DNA from: Phytoseiulus persimilis
Lineage: Eukaryota > Arthropoda > Arachnida > Mesostigmata > Phytoseiidae
Direction: 5' to 3'
Length of the DNA: 64,000 nucleotides
NCBI GenBank assembly: GCA_037576195.1
Contig: CM075101.1
Coordinates: 19,468,001 to 19,532,000, forward strand
Positions within the stretch are counted from its first letter, which is position 1, and each line of letters starts with the position of its first letter. The position numbers and the translations under genes were made by a program. Below, piece after piece: positions 36,008 to 46,300 of the stretch. The notes below the pieces were generated by a model. The model ran no database searches and was not told the DNA's origin. It was given only the letters and a program-made list of their open reading frames with translations.

Positions 36008-39000
36008 AACTCCTTCCGCATTGGTTTTGCGGGCTTTGGTGATTGCAATGTTCTCAGCTCGAATTAAAGTATCTAGCTGTAAAGATCAGGAAATCGGAGC
36101 TCATAACCCGGAGAAACTAGCCGAGGGTCGGATCGGATGCCGTTCCGTGAACGGCGCCAGAAATCCTCACAGATGATCGGCTCCGGTGAGATAGCACGAC
36201 GCTGTTTCACTCTTCGCTCACCCCTGTTTGCGGACACGACTCTCGCGAATGCTGTCACAACTTGCGCGGAAAATTCTGACGGCGAACTTCTATGTGTGTC
36301 GTCACCGCAGAAGGAATCACAGACAATCAGTAACAAACGACAACAACGGAATCGGACGCAAAAACATCCTCCCAAACAGGATGAGAAGTGTATGTTGCAC
36401 GTTTCCAAGCACATTACGCCGTTCGGTCAGCCTTCGGAACATCGCCCGCTTAGAAAATGACAGATTGGAAATTCCGCGCGTGTTTTCTATCCCTTTTTCT
36501 TCGTTCTTCCATTTCGCAGCGCTTTGTTTGCTCGTCAACTGGTCAGCCTCGACGCTTCCCTGCTATTCTGCAATCTTGCTCAGTAGATGGCCTGGCTGGC
36601 TGGATGCTGGTTTGGCAAAGTGCCTCATGAGCTGATGAGGCCCAGAATGAGGCGGAACATTGACAATACTTGACCGTCGGCTCATTGCCGTCTTCACACG
36701 TCAATCTCCAGATCCAAGTCCTTGTGTCAGAAACTCCAGGACTGACACCAGCATGGAGGAGCTCTCATCTATCTACCAATCGGTTGGATGTTCGCTTCCT
36801 CCCCACTTTCGCCCACTCAATCGCGCTCCTTCGTTTCCCACCATCGATTCACGGCACCAGAAGAATTCTATAAGCAAGTAGATCTTACAAGAAATCCTAT
36901 ATTATTGTCGGGCCGGTTGTTAACAAGGTGCATGAAATATGAAGGACCGCTGGCTAAACGGACGACGACGTACTCGCAAGGTAGTACTACCGTCGAGAAA
37001 GTTGTCTAGTAGAGATATTGTCATCGCATTGTCACAGTGTGCTCGTCCGGCTTCGTGGACGTTCCAACCAGAATTTCGCTCGTGTCGATTCCACTATTTC
37101 TCTCCGTGGAGGCAGTGGTGGAGTCTTTCATCATCTCGTCGAGCCTGATTCTCCGATTCGCGTCGGGATTCCTGGACAACAGCGCAACCGCATCTGGATA
37201 CGGAGACCTCGGAAATCATTGCTCGAGGAAAAGCAGACAGGCCAAGGGAGAAGAGGATTCGCTGTCAGCTCGTCAACTCGTTCGACACTCATCTATTCGG
37301 CTGTTTAGCCATCGCCAAACGGGCAGAATTGCACGCGCTAGCGCACGACCTGATCGTAGCGTGTGTGCCAAGTTTCCATCAATGAAATAGTCTCTGAAAG
37401 AACCGTACCAATGTGATCGAGTGAGCAAGATCTTCATCGACCCGTGGAAACGGGGACTTTGGGGTCCGCGAGCTGAACGGGTAATCAAAGGCGAGAGAGA
37501 ACGAGCGATCGAGCTCATTCGAGGAGAACGCCACGATCAGGGAGAGTTGGAACAGGCGCCTTAATTCCGATACAGCTCGACGGTTCGATCCACTTCCCGC
37601 TCTTCGTCACGACGGACCGCTGAGTTTCTTCTCTCTCTCCAAGAACAAGAGTGCGCAAATTGTGCAATTCTGTGCAAACGGATCATTCTCTGTGTCCCTT
37701 CATCTGTTCCCGCAGACGTTGCCTTGGTAACTTAGGTAGGCGTCGCTTGATGTTTCGACGCGCTGGCATCAGCGACCCGGAAAGCTCGAGCAATGCCCTC
37801 GAAATGAATGCTTTCGAGTTGCGGCTCCTCCAACGGTCACTCGAGGAGAGAAGACAGCAATGAGTGACGTGAAAGGTATTTATCTCCGTCATCCAGGCAG
37901 ACACAACGCCGTTACATGCGCGCTCCCGGGCTTACCACGTTTCGACGCGCGTCGGAAGCGTCCAAACTGAGAAGTGAGTCAAGACGTCGAACTTTCACGA
38001 ACAGGTAAATGGAAATCCCTCTAATCGAGTGAGAATAGAATCGGTGATCGGATAGTCGTGTTACCGTGAGATGATCCTGCGCTTCGAAGTTTATCGACCT
38101 CCCCGGAGTTCGGCAGGGGTTCCGGAGCATATTGTGTTCGCCGCCTCAGAGTGAGGTTCAGGTCTCGTCGAAAATGCCCTCCGTCCGCGCAGAGCGCTTC
38201 GTGACTACGAGATCGAATGCAACAAATAGAAAACCAGAAAACACAGGAGTCGGGACGGAGAATCAACGTCAGTCGCTTTCATCGCTGCCCGAGACTGTCC
38301 AAAACCGAAGCTCACTCTCCTTCAATCCAAGACAGAATTCGAGCCATTCTTCCCGGAACGAGCGACAGAAAAGAGCAAACGAACGAAAACTTCCTCCACA
38401 CGAATCATATATGTTGGAAGCGCAGCGGGGAGGAAATAACGAGCACGAATAGCAGGCGATTCGCGGCACAATGGGATTGATTCCTGGCAACGAGCCCTCA
38501 GCTTCATAATCACGCTTTTCAGGGTGATGATACGGAGGTTATTAAAGATCGACTTCTGTCGTTTTTCTCCGAGTAATGAGGTGGTGGGAGTCTGCCAAGA
38601 TTATTATTACCGAGATGTTTTTCATCAACTGTCTGCCCCGAAATCCTTTCGGTCGGAATCACCTTTGTGCGCGCGGAGCCATAGATCCCGTCGATCAAAC
38701 TTTATCACTATTCTGCTTAACGTCCCATGCATTCCGGAGCGTGATCCATCTGGAAGTAGTTTCGTTCGTATCAGCGGTTAGGTACTGCGAGCCCGAATTC
38801 CCATGAGCTCGAAATCCTGCGAGCCCGAGAGCCCTTTCCATCGATGGGAGACTGCGTAAAGCTCAGCGAAACTTCTGTGTCTTCACAGGAGTCTCATATC
38901 TCAACGATTTGGATGCGAGAGTGCTAAGGCTGGGGCCCGTTCGTGGTAGAGCTCTCGGACAGATTCCTGAGCATGATCCATTCGAATATCTGAATCGTAA

Positions 39001-39817
39001 GATAAGAAGAACTCAAGTATGTTCAATTCGAATGAACAGTGATGAGCAGTGTGCATCCTGCTCAGAACCAAAACAGTTCCGATTCAGCTTTCGTCCGCCC
39101 AATCTCCGTATTATCCCGGGTTGAAGACACTCCCGGGTCCGTGAAAAACATAGAAGGTTCGCAGACTTCCGTCAAGCCTCAATTTGAGGGGCAGGGTATT
39201 CGGGATCGAGAGAATCGGGGCCCGAGGGAATTTGCGCTCGAGGGACGGTGTCAGCGTGAGCTTTTGTGAGCCCTGTCTGGAACGAGTTCGTTCCGTTCCG
39301 AAATTGGGATTATCCCGTCAGAGATGCCGAATCAAATCGGGTGCGCGTACCGGGAAATTCTCCTCCCTCCACGGCAGTCTTCCCGGCGGAAGATTGTTGA
39401 CGAAAAAAGAACACGGTTGCTCGTAGGTATCCGGTCAGAAAAGCTAGCGCCGCCTTGAATCCGGCCATTTAGCGACTCTCCGTCGAGAGAGTCCCGAATC
39501 GAGCCCTGTTGGAAGTCATGAAACGCTCCTTGCTCCCAACTGCTCAGAAAAATCCCGAAGCACCCCATCCGGGAACGAACGAAATCCGCGGGAAGTTCAC
39601 TGAGGTTTTGGCTCCGGGAGTTTTTCCGGAAGGAAAAGGAGAACTGGTTCGTTCAGTATCCCAGTTAGGAACGAATTAGCCACTCGGAGCCATCGATTCC
39701 AACATTCTTCCCAGTGGTTGTTAGGTGAGGCGCTAAACCCGAGTATTGAGCTCAGCACGAGAAAAAATTGTCGTTTCGTCGTTTGAACGTTTCGTCGAGC
39801 GCGATGCTCGGAGCACT
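36008..39817. other. unresolved stretch upstream of the repeat-protein gene
   Basis: It must contain the promoter and leader of the minus-strand gene just left of it and the 3' end of the metalloprotease to its right. On the plus strand a frame ending with TAA at 37562-37564 (reading ...KIFIDPWKRGLWGPRAER..., charged, about 55 codons after a possible acceptor at 37391) has coding character. A hydrophobic plus frame at 37037-37390 is another candidate. I could not chain them and recognise no family. Confidence 0.35.
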
Positions 39818-39823
39818 TTTATT
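39818..39823 (-). terminator. polyadenylation signal of the metalloprotease gene
   Basis: TTTATT on the plus strand reads AATAAA on the minus strand, about 175 bases beyond the metalloprotease stop. Confidence 0.55.
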
Positions 39824-39998
39824 CAATGCGGATACCGTTCATGAATACAGTAGGATGATGCGCGTCGAGCGAACACCCACCTGTCTCTTTCTCTTCCATC
39901 CATCGAGGAACAAATATATACAGAGGAAGGATTATGTTTGTGTCATCACAGAGAGCGACGTTGCCTTGGGTATCGAGTTTTATGTATACATTGTCGTC

Positions 39999-41699
39999 TT
40001 ACAAGCAGGCTCCGTTGATACATCGCCTGTCGGAGCCGCACGAAGTTCCATCGAGAGCGTTGGTCACATGATACAAGTAGAGTCCATCTGATCTGGGAGG
40101 ATACGCGCATCTGATTTTGCACTTGCCAAGCTCGCTCACGTTTCCGTCGCTCCAAACATTTTTGATCTGGGGGTACTTCTGTTTGCAGTACTGGCTCGGA
40201 GTGACTTTCTCACCGGGCAAATTATTGTTCAGCAATAAGCTGCGGTCGGACCTCAAGGGAGGTGTCCGTGCGTTTTGGATGGTATTCGAGGTCGGAAATT
40301 GGAAAGAACCGGGGAAGTCCGGTATGGGCGGCAGGAAGGAAGAGATTCGTGTTGGGTTCTCGGGTAGCGTGAGTGAGCTCACCGATCGGGTGTTGCTCAC
40401 AGGTGGGTCCACCGGAACCGGAGCCACAGGCCTCAAAGGTGCGCTGGGAACTGGATCGGGGGGCGTGGCCTCGTGTCTGAGGCAGTGATGACCGGGACTC
40501 TTCACCAGGTACTTGATGGAATTGACACAGCACTGCGAGAATTTATAGCGGTTGCTCCCACCGTCCTTGTAGCTCATGATGAATCCGTGATCCCACGGAC
40601 ACTCGCGAGCTCCAGGACTTCCCGACAGGTAGAACGGTGCGGGATCTCCGTCATGCACGCATCCCAGCAGATGGGCGATCTCATGAGCTGCGACGTGAAC
40701 CCCATCGTAGGAGCCTGCCAAATCCTCGCCCATCCCAGTTCTCTGCGGACTACATGCACCTCCGACGTAGGCGAGACCCGCCACCCCGGGATGCAGTCCG
40801 TAGAACGGATCTATCGCCGCCATATCCCGCCCCGTCATCAGATACGCCAGATCGAACTCACTGGGGATCCCGCCCGAGTTGATGTATTGGGCGAAGCCGG
40901 CGAGAGTTTGGTCTGCTATCACGTGACCTCCATAGCCTCGGACGTAGGGTTCGTTTTCCACGTTGTTGATGACGACCCCTGCCAGTTTCAGCTGCAGGTC
41001 CATTCCGCTCACGCTGCGGTAGCGCAAGTTTACGGCGTTCATGAACGTTCCGACGTAGCGGAGGAGTTCAGTCTTGGAGCTGAACTTCGAACTATGAGCC
41101 GTGTCGGACACAATCATCACTTCAGGCCGAATCTTGTATGGCGCCGCTTCGAGGCCCGGGTAGGCGCCGCCGGAGCCGAACGGATTGAAAACTGTCAAAT
41201 TCAACGGAAACACAAAGTCGTGCTCGTGCGACTGGCGGTCCTTGTAGCGGAACACCCTGTGAGGCATCGCTCCGTTCCTGGAGTTCCGACCCGTCACCGG
41301 GACGATGCGGAGACCGTTGCTCAGCACTCCGACGAACTCTGGCAGCCCTCCGGCAACTTTCGGTTTGTTCATCTGGATCGACGCCCCGTTCTTCGGGTCG
41401 AAATAGATCCCGTCCGAAATGTCTTTGGTGTCCATGTTCTCGTCCACCGGGTTTCCCAGGGAGTCGAACGTCCTGACGAGGATTTGAGGAGGAAATACGT
41501 TGGTTGGGTCGAGGTTCAGGTTGAAAGTATCCGTAACTTGCAGCAGCCGCCGTCCGTCGGGCGTGAGGACGAACCGGGGATAAACGATGATCTCATTGCG
41601 GAACTGAGGGATCTCGAGGTACTGGATCACCACACTAGCTTGCCCGCGCACCTGGGCGCACAACGCTAACGCGACAAACGCGAACGTCGAGGACCTCAT
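39999..41699 (-). CDS. secreted zinc metalloprotease, reprolysin (M12B) type, single exon
   Basis: One uninterrupted exon of 566 residues. The chosen start (ATG at 41699) puts a signal peptide first (MRSSTFAFVALALCAQVRG). An in-frame ATG 25 codons upstream would put charged residues before it and is less likely. A propeptide-like region fills about residues 20-190, followed by the catalytic domain. The zinc motif HEIAHLLGCVHDG has His at about 339, 343 and 349 with Glu340, and a Met-turn follows (GFIMSYKD). These are hallmarks of adamalysin/reprolysin enzymes. After a Pro-rich linker (about 430-490) comes a Cys-rich tail (SQYCKQKYPQIKNVW... to CINGACL). No transmembrane helix is seen, so it is secreted. 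The layout resembles acarine salivary or gut metalloproteases, a family-level analogy only. A TTTATA at 41731-41736 reads TATAAA on the minus strand but would leave a very short leader. Confidence 0.9.
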   Translation of the reverse strand: MRSSTFAFVALALCAQVRGQASVVIQYLEIPQFRNEIIVYPRFVLTPDGRRLLQVTDTFNLNLDPTNVFPPQILVRTFDSLGNPVDENMDTKDISDGIYFDPKNGASIQMNKPKVAGGLPEFVGVLSNGLRIVPVTGRNSRNGAMPHRVFRYKDRQSHEHDFVFPLNLTVFNPFGSGGAYPGLEAAPYKIRPEVMIVSDTAHSSKFSSKTELLRYVGTFMNAVNLRYRSVSGMDLQLKLAGVVINNVENEPYVRGYGGHVIADQTLAGFAQYINSGGIPSEFDLAYLMTGRDMAAIDPFYGLHPGVAGLAYVGGACSPQRTGMGEDLAGSYDGVHVAAHEIAHLLGCVHDGDPAPFYLSGSPGARECPWDHGFIMSYKDGGSNRYKFSQCCVNSIKYLVKSPGHHCLRHEATPPDPVPSAPLRPVAPVPVDPPVSNTRSVSSLTLPENPTRISSFLPPIPDFPGSFQFPTSNTIQNARTPPLRSDRSLLLNNNLPGEKVTPSQYCKQKYPQIKNVWSDGNVSELGKCKIRCAYPPRSDGLYLYHVTNALDGTSCGSDRRCINGACL

Positions 41700-44274
41700 C
41701 TCGACGCGAACTTCCAGTCTCTCCGGATGCTTTATAGCCACGCATTTGATGGAGGGAGAGCGCCGTCCGGGCAAGAGACAGACTCACGGGCGGCCTGCTC
41801 AGGCGCCTCACTGCCTTGGCTCTCATTGGAAAGGGTTGCTCGGATCTGGTGAATGAATGTCTTACGCTCCATTGGGCAAACCCCAAGTGCTTTCCCGTTA
41901 ATCAACAGACGGACATCTGTACTGCAGTTCCGGACGCGTGGTCCTATTTGGAGCCGAAGCCGGCGGTGTTTTCGAGGCGGTCGTTTTCCCGGTCGACCGG
42001 AAAATCCTCGCCCGCACGGTGAGACACGCGTCTTCCGGCCGACTCGTGGAGAATCCGTGCCCGATCGGAATACCCTGCTGAAAAAAATATCAAGGTCTCG
42101 GTCCCCTCCGTCTCGATCCGAGCGAGTTCCGCCGTCGCTCTCTGGGGACTTCTGCGTGCTCCCGACGAGATGGACCGACCCCCCCCCCCCCCCCATCACG
42201 GTTCAGAGTCAAGCCCGTTTCGATTGCCGGGTCTCATGTTTCCCTCCGAGGCACCTGTTCAACGCGAAACTCATCCCCGATATTCTGGGAGATCTCAGCA
42301 GACATCGATCATGGTTTCATGGTGGTGATCAATGGCACACTGGGATCGTTGTGCGGGACCTCAAAGGTTACGAGCTCAAAAAACTGAATGCCCCCTTGAA
42401 ATTGCCGCATGTCACTTTGCGCTGTGCCTGAGTGAGCGAATCCGTAAGTTTTGTGCTTGCGTCGGTTGGCTGCTTCAAAGAAATGGACCAGAAGATGTCC
42501 AGAAGAAGAAGTCACCATGACCGTACAACAATATGTTGCATAAGGGGGAGAGAGACATCGACTTCGGCGAGAGGAGTGGGCAGTCACCACAGATTTTGGT
42601 CTTTGTTTTGATTCTAACCTTCGGCGTCAGCAACGAGCACGACTCTGACGACGGCCGCAGCATCAACGAACACAGCGTAACCCGTTCATCGTGACGCTCG
42701 AGCAACCTGGGCTGAAATGAATGGACTGTCCTCATTGACGCACAGATACGTTTCGGAAAAGCTTCCAGAAGGCAATTAATATCGATTTTCTCGTCGATGA
42801 TGAGGTTTTCTGGCTGTGATCTGGTGCCAGAAGTAGCGAGTAACTTCGACAAGGTAACATGGAGAGCCAGCTCAAAACTCCTCGGAAATCGATGGAACAA
42901 CCGATTGCTTTCGCTACGCGGATCTTCTGGTAACTCTCTTCCCCTTCGAGCCCTATTGCTCGATTGGGAGCTTACGTGAGCAACCATCGCGATCCACTGA
43001 GCCATGTCAGACATCAATCCTGTGGGTTCTGAAATTCGTCCACAAGAGTACGTGGGGAAACTCAATGTAGCATTTGGAGCAGGAGTTCCTCTGATTCGCT
43101 ACGATCGGACAAGGAGGACAGCCCTGACCAGTTGGAGAATTCTGATGAGCTTACCGGACCACGCGCTCGCAAATTTCATTTTTCGGCGCGTCAATCCTCG
43201 TTGCTGAAAACGTCCCTACGGTGGTTGCTGGGGAGCCACAGCGGATTGATGGAGTAGGTTTTCCCCGGGGAAAAGGCCCTCTGACGATCGCATCGGTCGC
43301 TACCGTGCTTCGTGGCGTTCCGCCGAAACTTCCAAAAGTAGGAATGGCCGCGTTGAGTTCCATTGCCGAGGTGACTCCGGAGAACAAATGTTGAAGGGCT
43401 TTGGCTCGACCCGGGTGAGCAGAACGAGTAACACAGCGGATGAAGTCGTCAGCCAGGTACATTGTCGAGTACCTCACGATTATCTAATCGAATCTGGCGA
43501 TTAATTGAAAAAAACGGAGCGGACTCCGTAATTGTTGGATTCAAGTTTCCTACGATGTTGTCCGTTCCTAAGTTGGCAAAGGCCGGCTTGGAATATATTG
43601 TTCCTCGCCCATTTGGTGATTTCACGTGATCTGTCGACGATTCTTGGATTGAATACACATGATTTGCGCAACGAACGTAGGAATAAATGAAACGAGGTGC
43701 TATACAGGGATTCTGATTACTGTTAGCTCTCGACGGCCGAGGATTCTGTATTCTCTCAGATTTTTCGCGTTACTTGGCATGGAGCCCACGGCCTCCGCGC
43801 GTGTTTGACGCCGGAAGGCTGGTTATGGCACAAACTGAGCTCCTTCGTTTTCCTCAGATTCTTCGGGTCATATTCTGCACGCTATCTTCATCACACGGGG
43901 ATGAAGAGGAGCATGTAACTAAAACAATACGTGTGATAAATATAGCGAATCTGGCTTTCTCATCGCTTCCATGTTGACCTCTTTCCGATTAGGTTTTAGG
44001 TTGGGGACACTACGATGCTCTGACTGAGTATCAACCCCACTTTAATGGGTATTATCTGGGGGTCTCGCCAGCTCCATACTGGCAGCGGCAGTGGGGGTCC
44101 GGAGCGGTCCGCCACAAGTCTGCCGCTGAAGAACTGAACCTCTGTCTCCCATACTTTCCAGCCGAGCGAATAAGGCGACGACCGAGCTCCTCAGAACGAA
44201 GCGTTGCCTCTGGTACTTCCCCGTCGAGTTGCATCAAGCGAATATTCCGGAGTATCGGCTGCTACCGGGACAAC
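41700..44274. other. unresolved stretch with candidate minus-strand exons
   Basis: It contains the metalloprotease promoter. Further right, minus-strand pieces near 43215-43150 (ERVVR, ending CG|gtaagc) and 43110-42978 (open from A|GG AAC to ...MVAH|gtaagc) agree in phase and borders, suggesting an unidentified spliced minus-strand gene at about 42.5-43.7 kb. A plus-strand frame starting at the ATG at 43004 overlaps it and is the rival reading. No domain is recognised. A run of 16 C lies at 42179-42194. Confidence 0.35.
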
Positions 44275-45122
44275 ATGTCGACCACCGTGCGCATGCTCAC
44301 CTCGACGGATTTACCGGGTCTGAGTGATTTTTTGGGTCGCAAGGTGACGAACCTCATCGGAGATACGCTAATCGCGCTCGACGACGACAGTTCTATTGTT
44401 GGAGCTCTCTCTTTCTCGAGGTTTGTCTGATTTGGGTGGTCTTAAATTTCCCTCGTTAGAAATCCGGAGCGCTGGCATCCTCATGCAGAATTATTCTGTT
44501 TCTCCGTGATTGTCGACAACGTTTCTCGATTGGAAGAGTTCTTGAAACAGGGAAGCTCCCGGGAATATTGTTGGATTCAATCACCACTACTCTGAAAAGC
44601 CTGTCTACTTCTGTATCGTCAGTATTTCGCTCCGGAAATGGAGACGGTGAGCATTCAATCCACGAGTGATGGGTTTCTCTGATTGAAAAAAACTCTCTCC
44701 GGATCCCTAGGATTTATTCGACTTGGGAAAATCGGTCAATGGCCGTAAACTCTACCTCTACGTCGAACGCTGACGTCCTGATACAGCTGCTCGTTGCGCT
44801 GGCGAGAGTGAGTCAGTCGGTCACCTAATGGTTCCGCGAAAATTATATGCTCATCGGTGATTTCGTTGTCTACTAAGAGAGTGCTGCGTGATCTGATCGA
44901 ACATAAAAGCTCCCTCTCTCAATGGCCCTCTTGCAGGCGGCGGTGGAAGAGAATTGCTCGAGAATCGACACGCACACATCTGATCTGCAGCTTGCCTCCA
45001 CTCTGAAAGACGTTGGCTGCTTGGACCTGACGGAATCAGAAAACTGGAATTCGTTTGATCTGAAAAATCTTGAAGATTTCGTTCCGAAACAAGGGGAAGG
45101 TCTCCCAAGATACGGAGAATAA
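44275..45122 (+). CDS. GNAT-fold acetyltransferase, spermidine/thialysine acetyltransferase-like
   Basis: Exons 44275-44420, 44551-44646, 44711-44807 and 44937-45122 are consistent in phase and give 174 residues, close to the 170 or so of SAT1/SAT2-type enzymes. These acetylate polyamines or thialysine with acetyl-CoA in the cytosol. The N-terminus (VRMLTSTDLPGLSDFL) looks like the family's first strand and helix. A helix LLVALARAAVEENCSRID, then DLTESENWNSFDL, matches the end of the fold, where the family has a Gly-Ala-x-Asp-Leu...Gly-Trp element. The acetyl-CoA loop (Arg/Gln-x-x-Gly-x-Gly/Ala) is not visible in exon 3, so activity is doubtful. An acceptor at 44459 is an alternative to 44550 but leads to a stop. 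The family call is moderate. Confidence 0.55.
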
Positions 45123-45124
45123 AG
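45119..45124 (+). terminator. possible polyadenylation signal overlapping the GNAT stop codon
   Basis: AATAAA overlaps the TAA stop (GAATAAAGC). If used, the 3' untranslated region would be only 15-30 bases. No better signal was noticed close downstream. Confidence 0.3.
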
Positions 45125-45351
45125 CTCCATCAACTCTTTCCATAGCTTTCATACTTCAGTGCAACAGTTTGCCGGAACACGGAGAGCTCCTGACGGTGCA
45201 AGTAGTACATTCTGTTTGGCCGGTTGTGATCTACAGTAGAACCTCGAGTAAGAGGGTCTCCTGGATGAGATAAGCACAGGGTTATCTGGATGCCCTCCCG
45301 GTGGCTCCGAGATCGATGTGACCATACCTTTTGGATCCACGCAGATGATCA

Positions 45352-45390
45352 TGGGGTCGATCTGGCTGGGTTAGAATCAGATCGACCCCA
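45352..45390. repeat. 13-bp perfect inverted repeat beside minisatellite copies
   Basis: 45352-45364 (TGGGGTCGATCTG) is the exact reverse complement of 45378-45390, with a 13-base loop. The right arm continues into a copy of the 45-bp repeat, and a second copy follows at about 45420-45444 (GGTCAGATCGACCCCGAAAT). Confidence 0.8.
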
Positions 45391-46015
45391 GGATAACCTC
45401 CATATACACCGGAAGTTATGGTCAGATCGACCCCGAAATCACCTAAAGGATTCTCTTGGTGTCAAGGGTGCTTTTGCGAACCGAGGGCGGAGAGCTGGAT
45501 CAGGGTGATTTCCGGTGAAAATTTCCGGATCGACTCGGCAACTCAATACTCGGATGATTCGGCCATCTCTGACTAATTTCCACTAGGGGAGGTACCTTCA
45601 ATTACGTCTCGTTGAGGAGTTACGAGAGGAAATGTAAGGAACGAAATCAGCCAAGCGGCAGGTCCGCAAAAGAAGGGATGGATACGACCGCTTGCCAGTT
45701 TTCGAGGAGTCTGGGTAACTTCAATCGGGCCTCTGGCTAATGACCGGCTGCCTCCTGCGCGTGAAACGAGGCGACTCCGATCCGATAAAGTTCGACGTTC
45801 CCCTGAACACTTTCAGGAGTACTTCGAAAAAAAAATGGGTCGTTCTCGAAACAACCCCCCGACCGCAACTTCCACCAATTAAAATGACCGCCTCAAAATT
45901 TTCTATCGAGCGGATTTTAATTTTTCCAGAAATTCCGAGAATCGACTAGATTCCGACCGAAAAAACTGGGCTCGAAAGTTTCCGACTTGAAGATTCCACC
46001 CTGTACATGGATGTC

Positions 46016-46300
46016 GAAATGTGTGGTCAGATCCACCCTGGAATCAACTCCATGGACCTCAAAAAAGGATGGTCAGATCAACTCCATCATCACTTCCATA
46101 GCATCCCAGGAACATGCTCACATGGACTCCGGAATCACCTACATGGAACACAAAAAGAATGGTCAGATCGTTCCCGGAATCACCTCCATCGACTCCGAAT
46201 AGTGTGGTCATATCGACACCGAAATCATCCTCACGGAACCCTAGAAATGTGGTCAGATCGACTTCAGCATCACCTCCATGGATCTTGAAGGAAAAATTGG
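46016..46300. repeat. 45-bp minisatellite, about six tandem copies
   Basis: The motif GGTCAGATC or a one-to-three-base variant starts at 46025, 46071, 46116, 46161, 46206 and 46251. The spacings are 46, 45, 45, 45 and 45 bases. Each unit continues with a form of ATCACCTCCATGG. Read on the minus strand, five units in one frame give a 15-residue repeat around His-Gly-Gly-Asp-Ser-Gly-Val-Asp-Leu-Thr-Thr-Leu-Phe-Gly; the 46-base spacing shifts the leftmost unit out of frame. Two further copies lie about 600 bases to the left. Confidence 0.85.

Noticed and set aside
40473-41669. 398-codon plus-strand frame
   Set aside because: It is the antisense of the metalloprotease catalytic and propeptide coding sequence, which has clear family motifs.
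44460-44595. alternative second exon of the GNAT gene
   Set aside because: The acceptor at 44457-44459 is good, but the frame meets a TGA and does not connect in phase with exon 3, whereas the acceptor at 44550 does.
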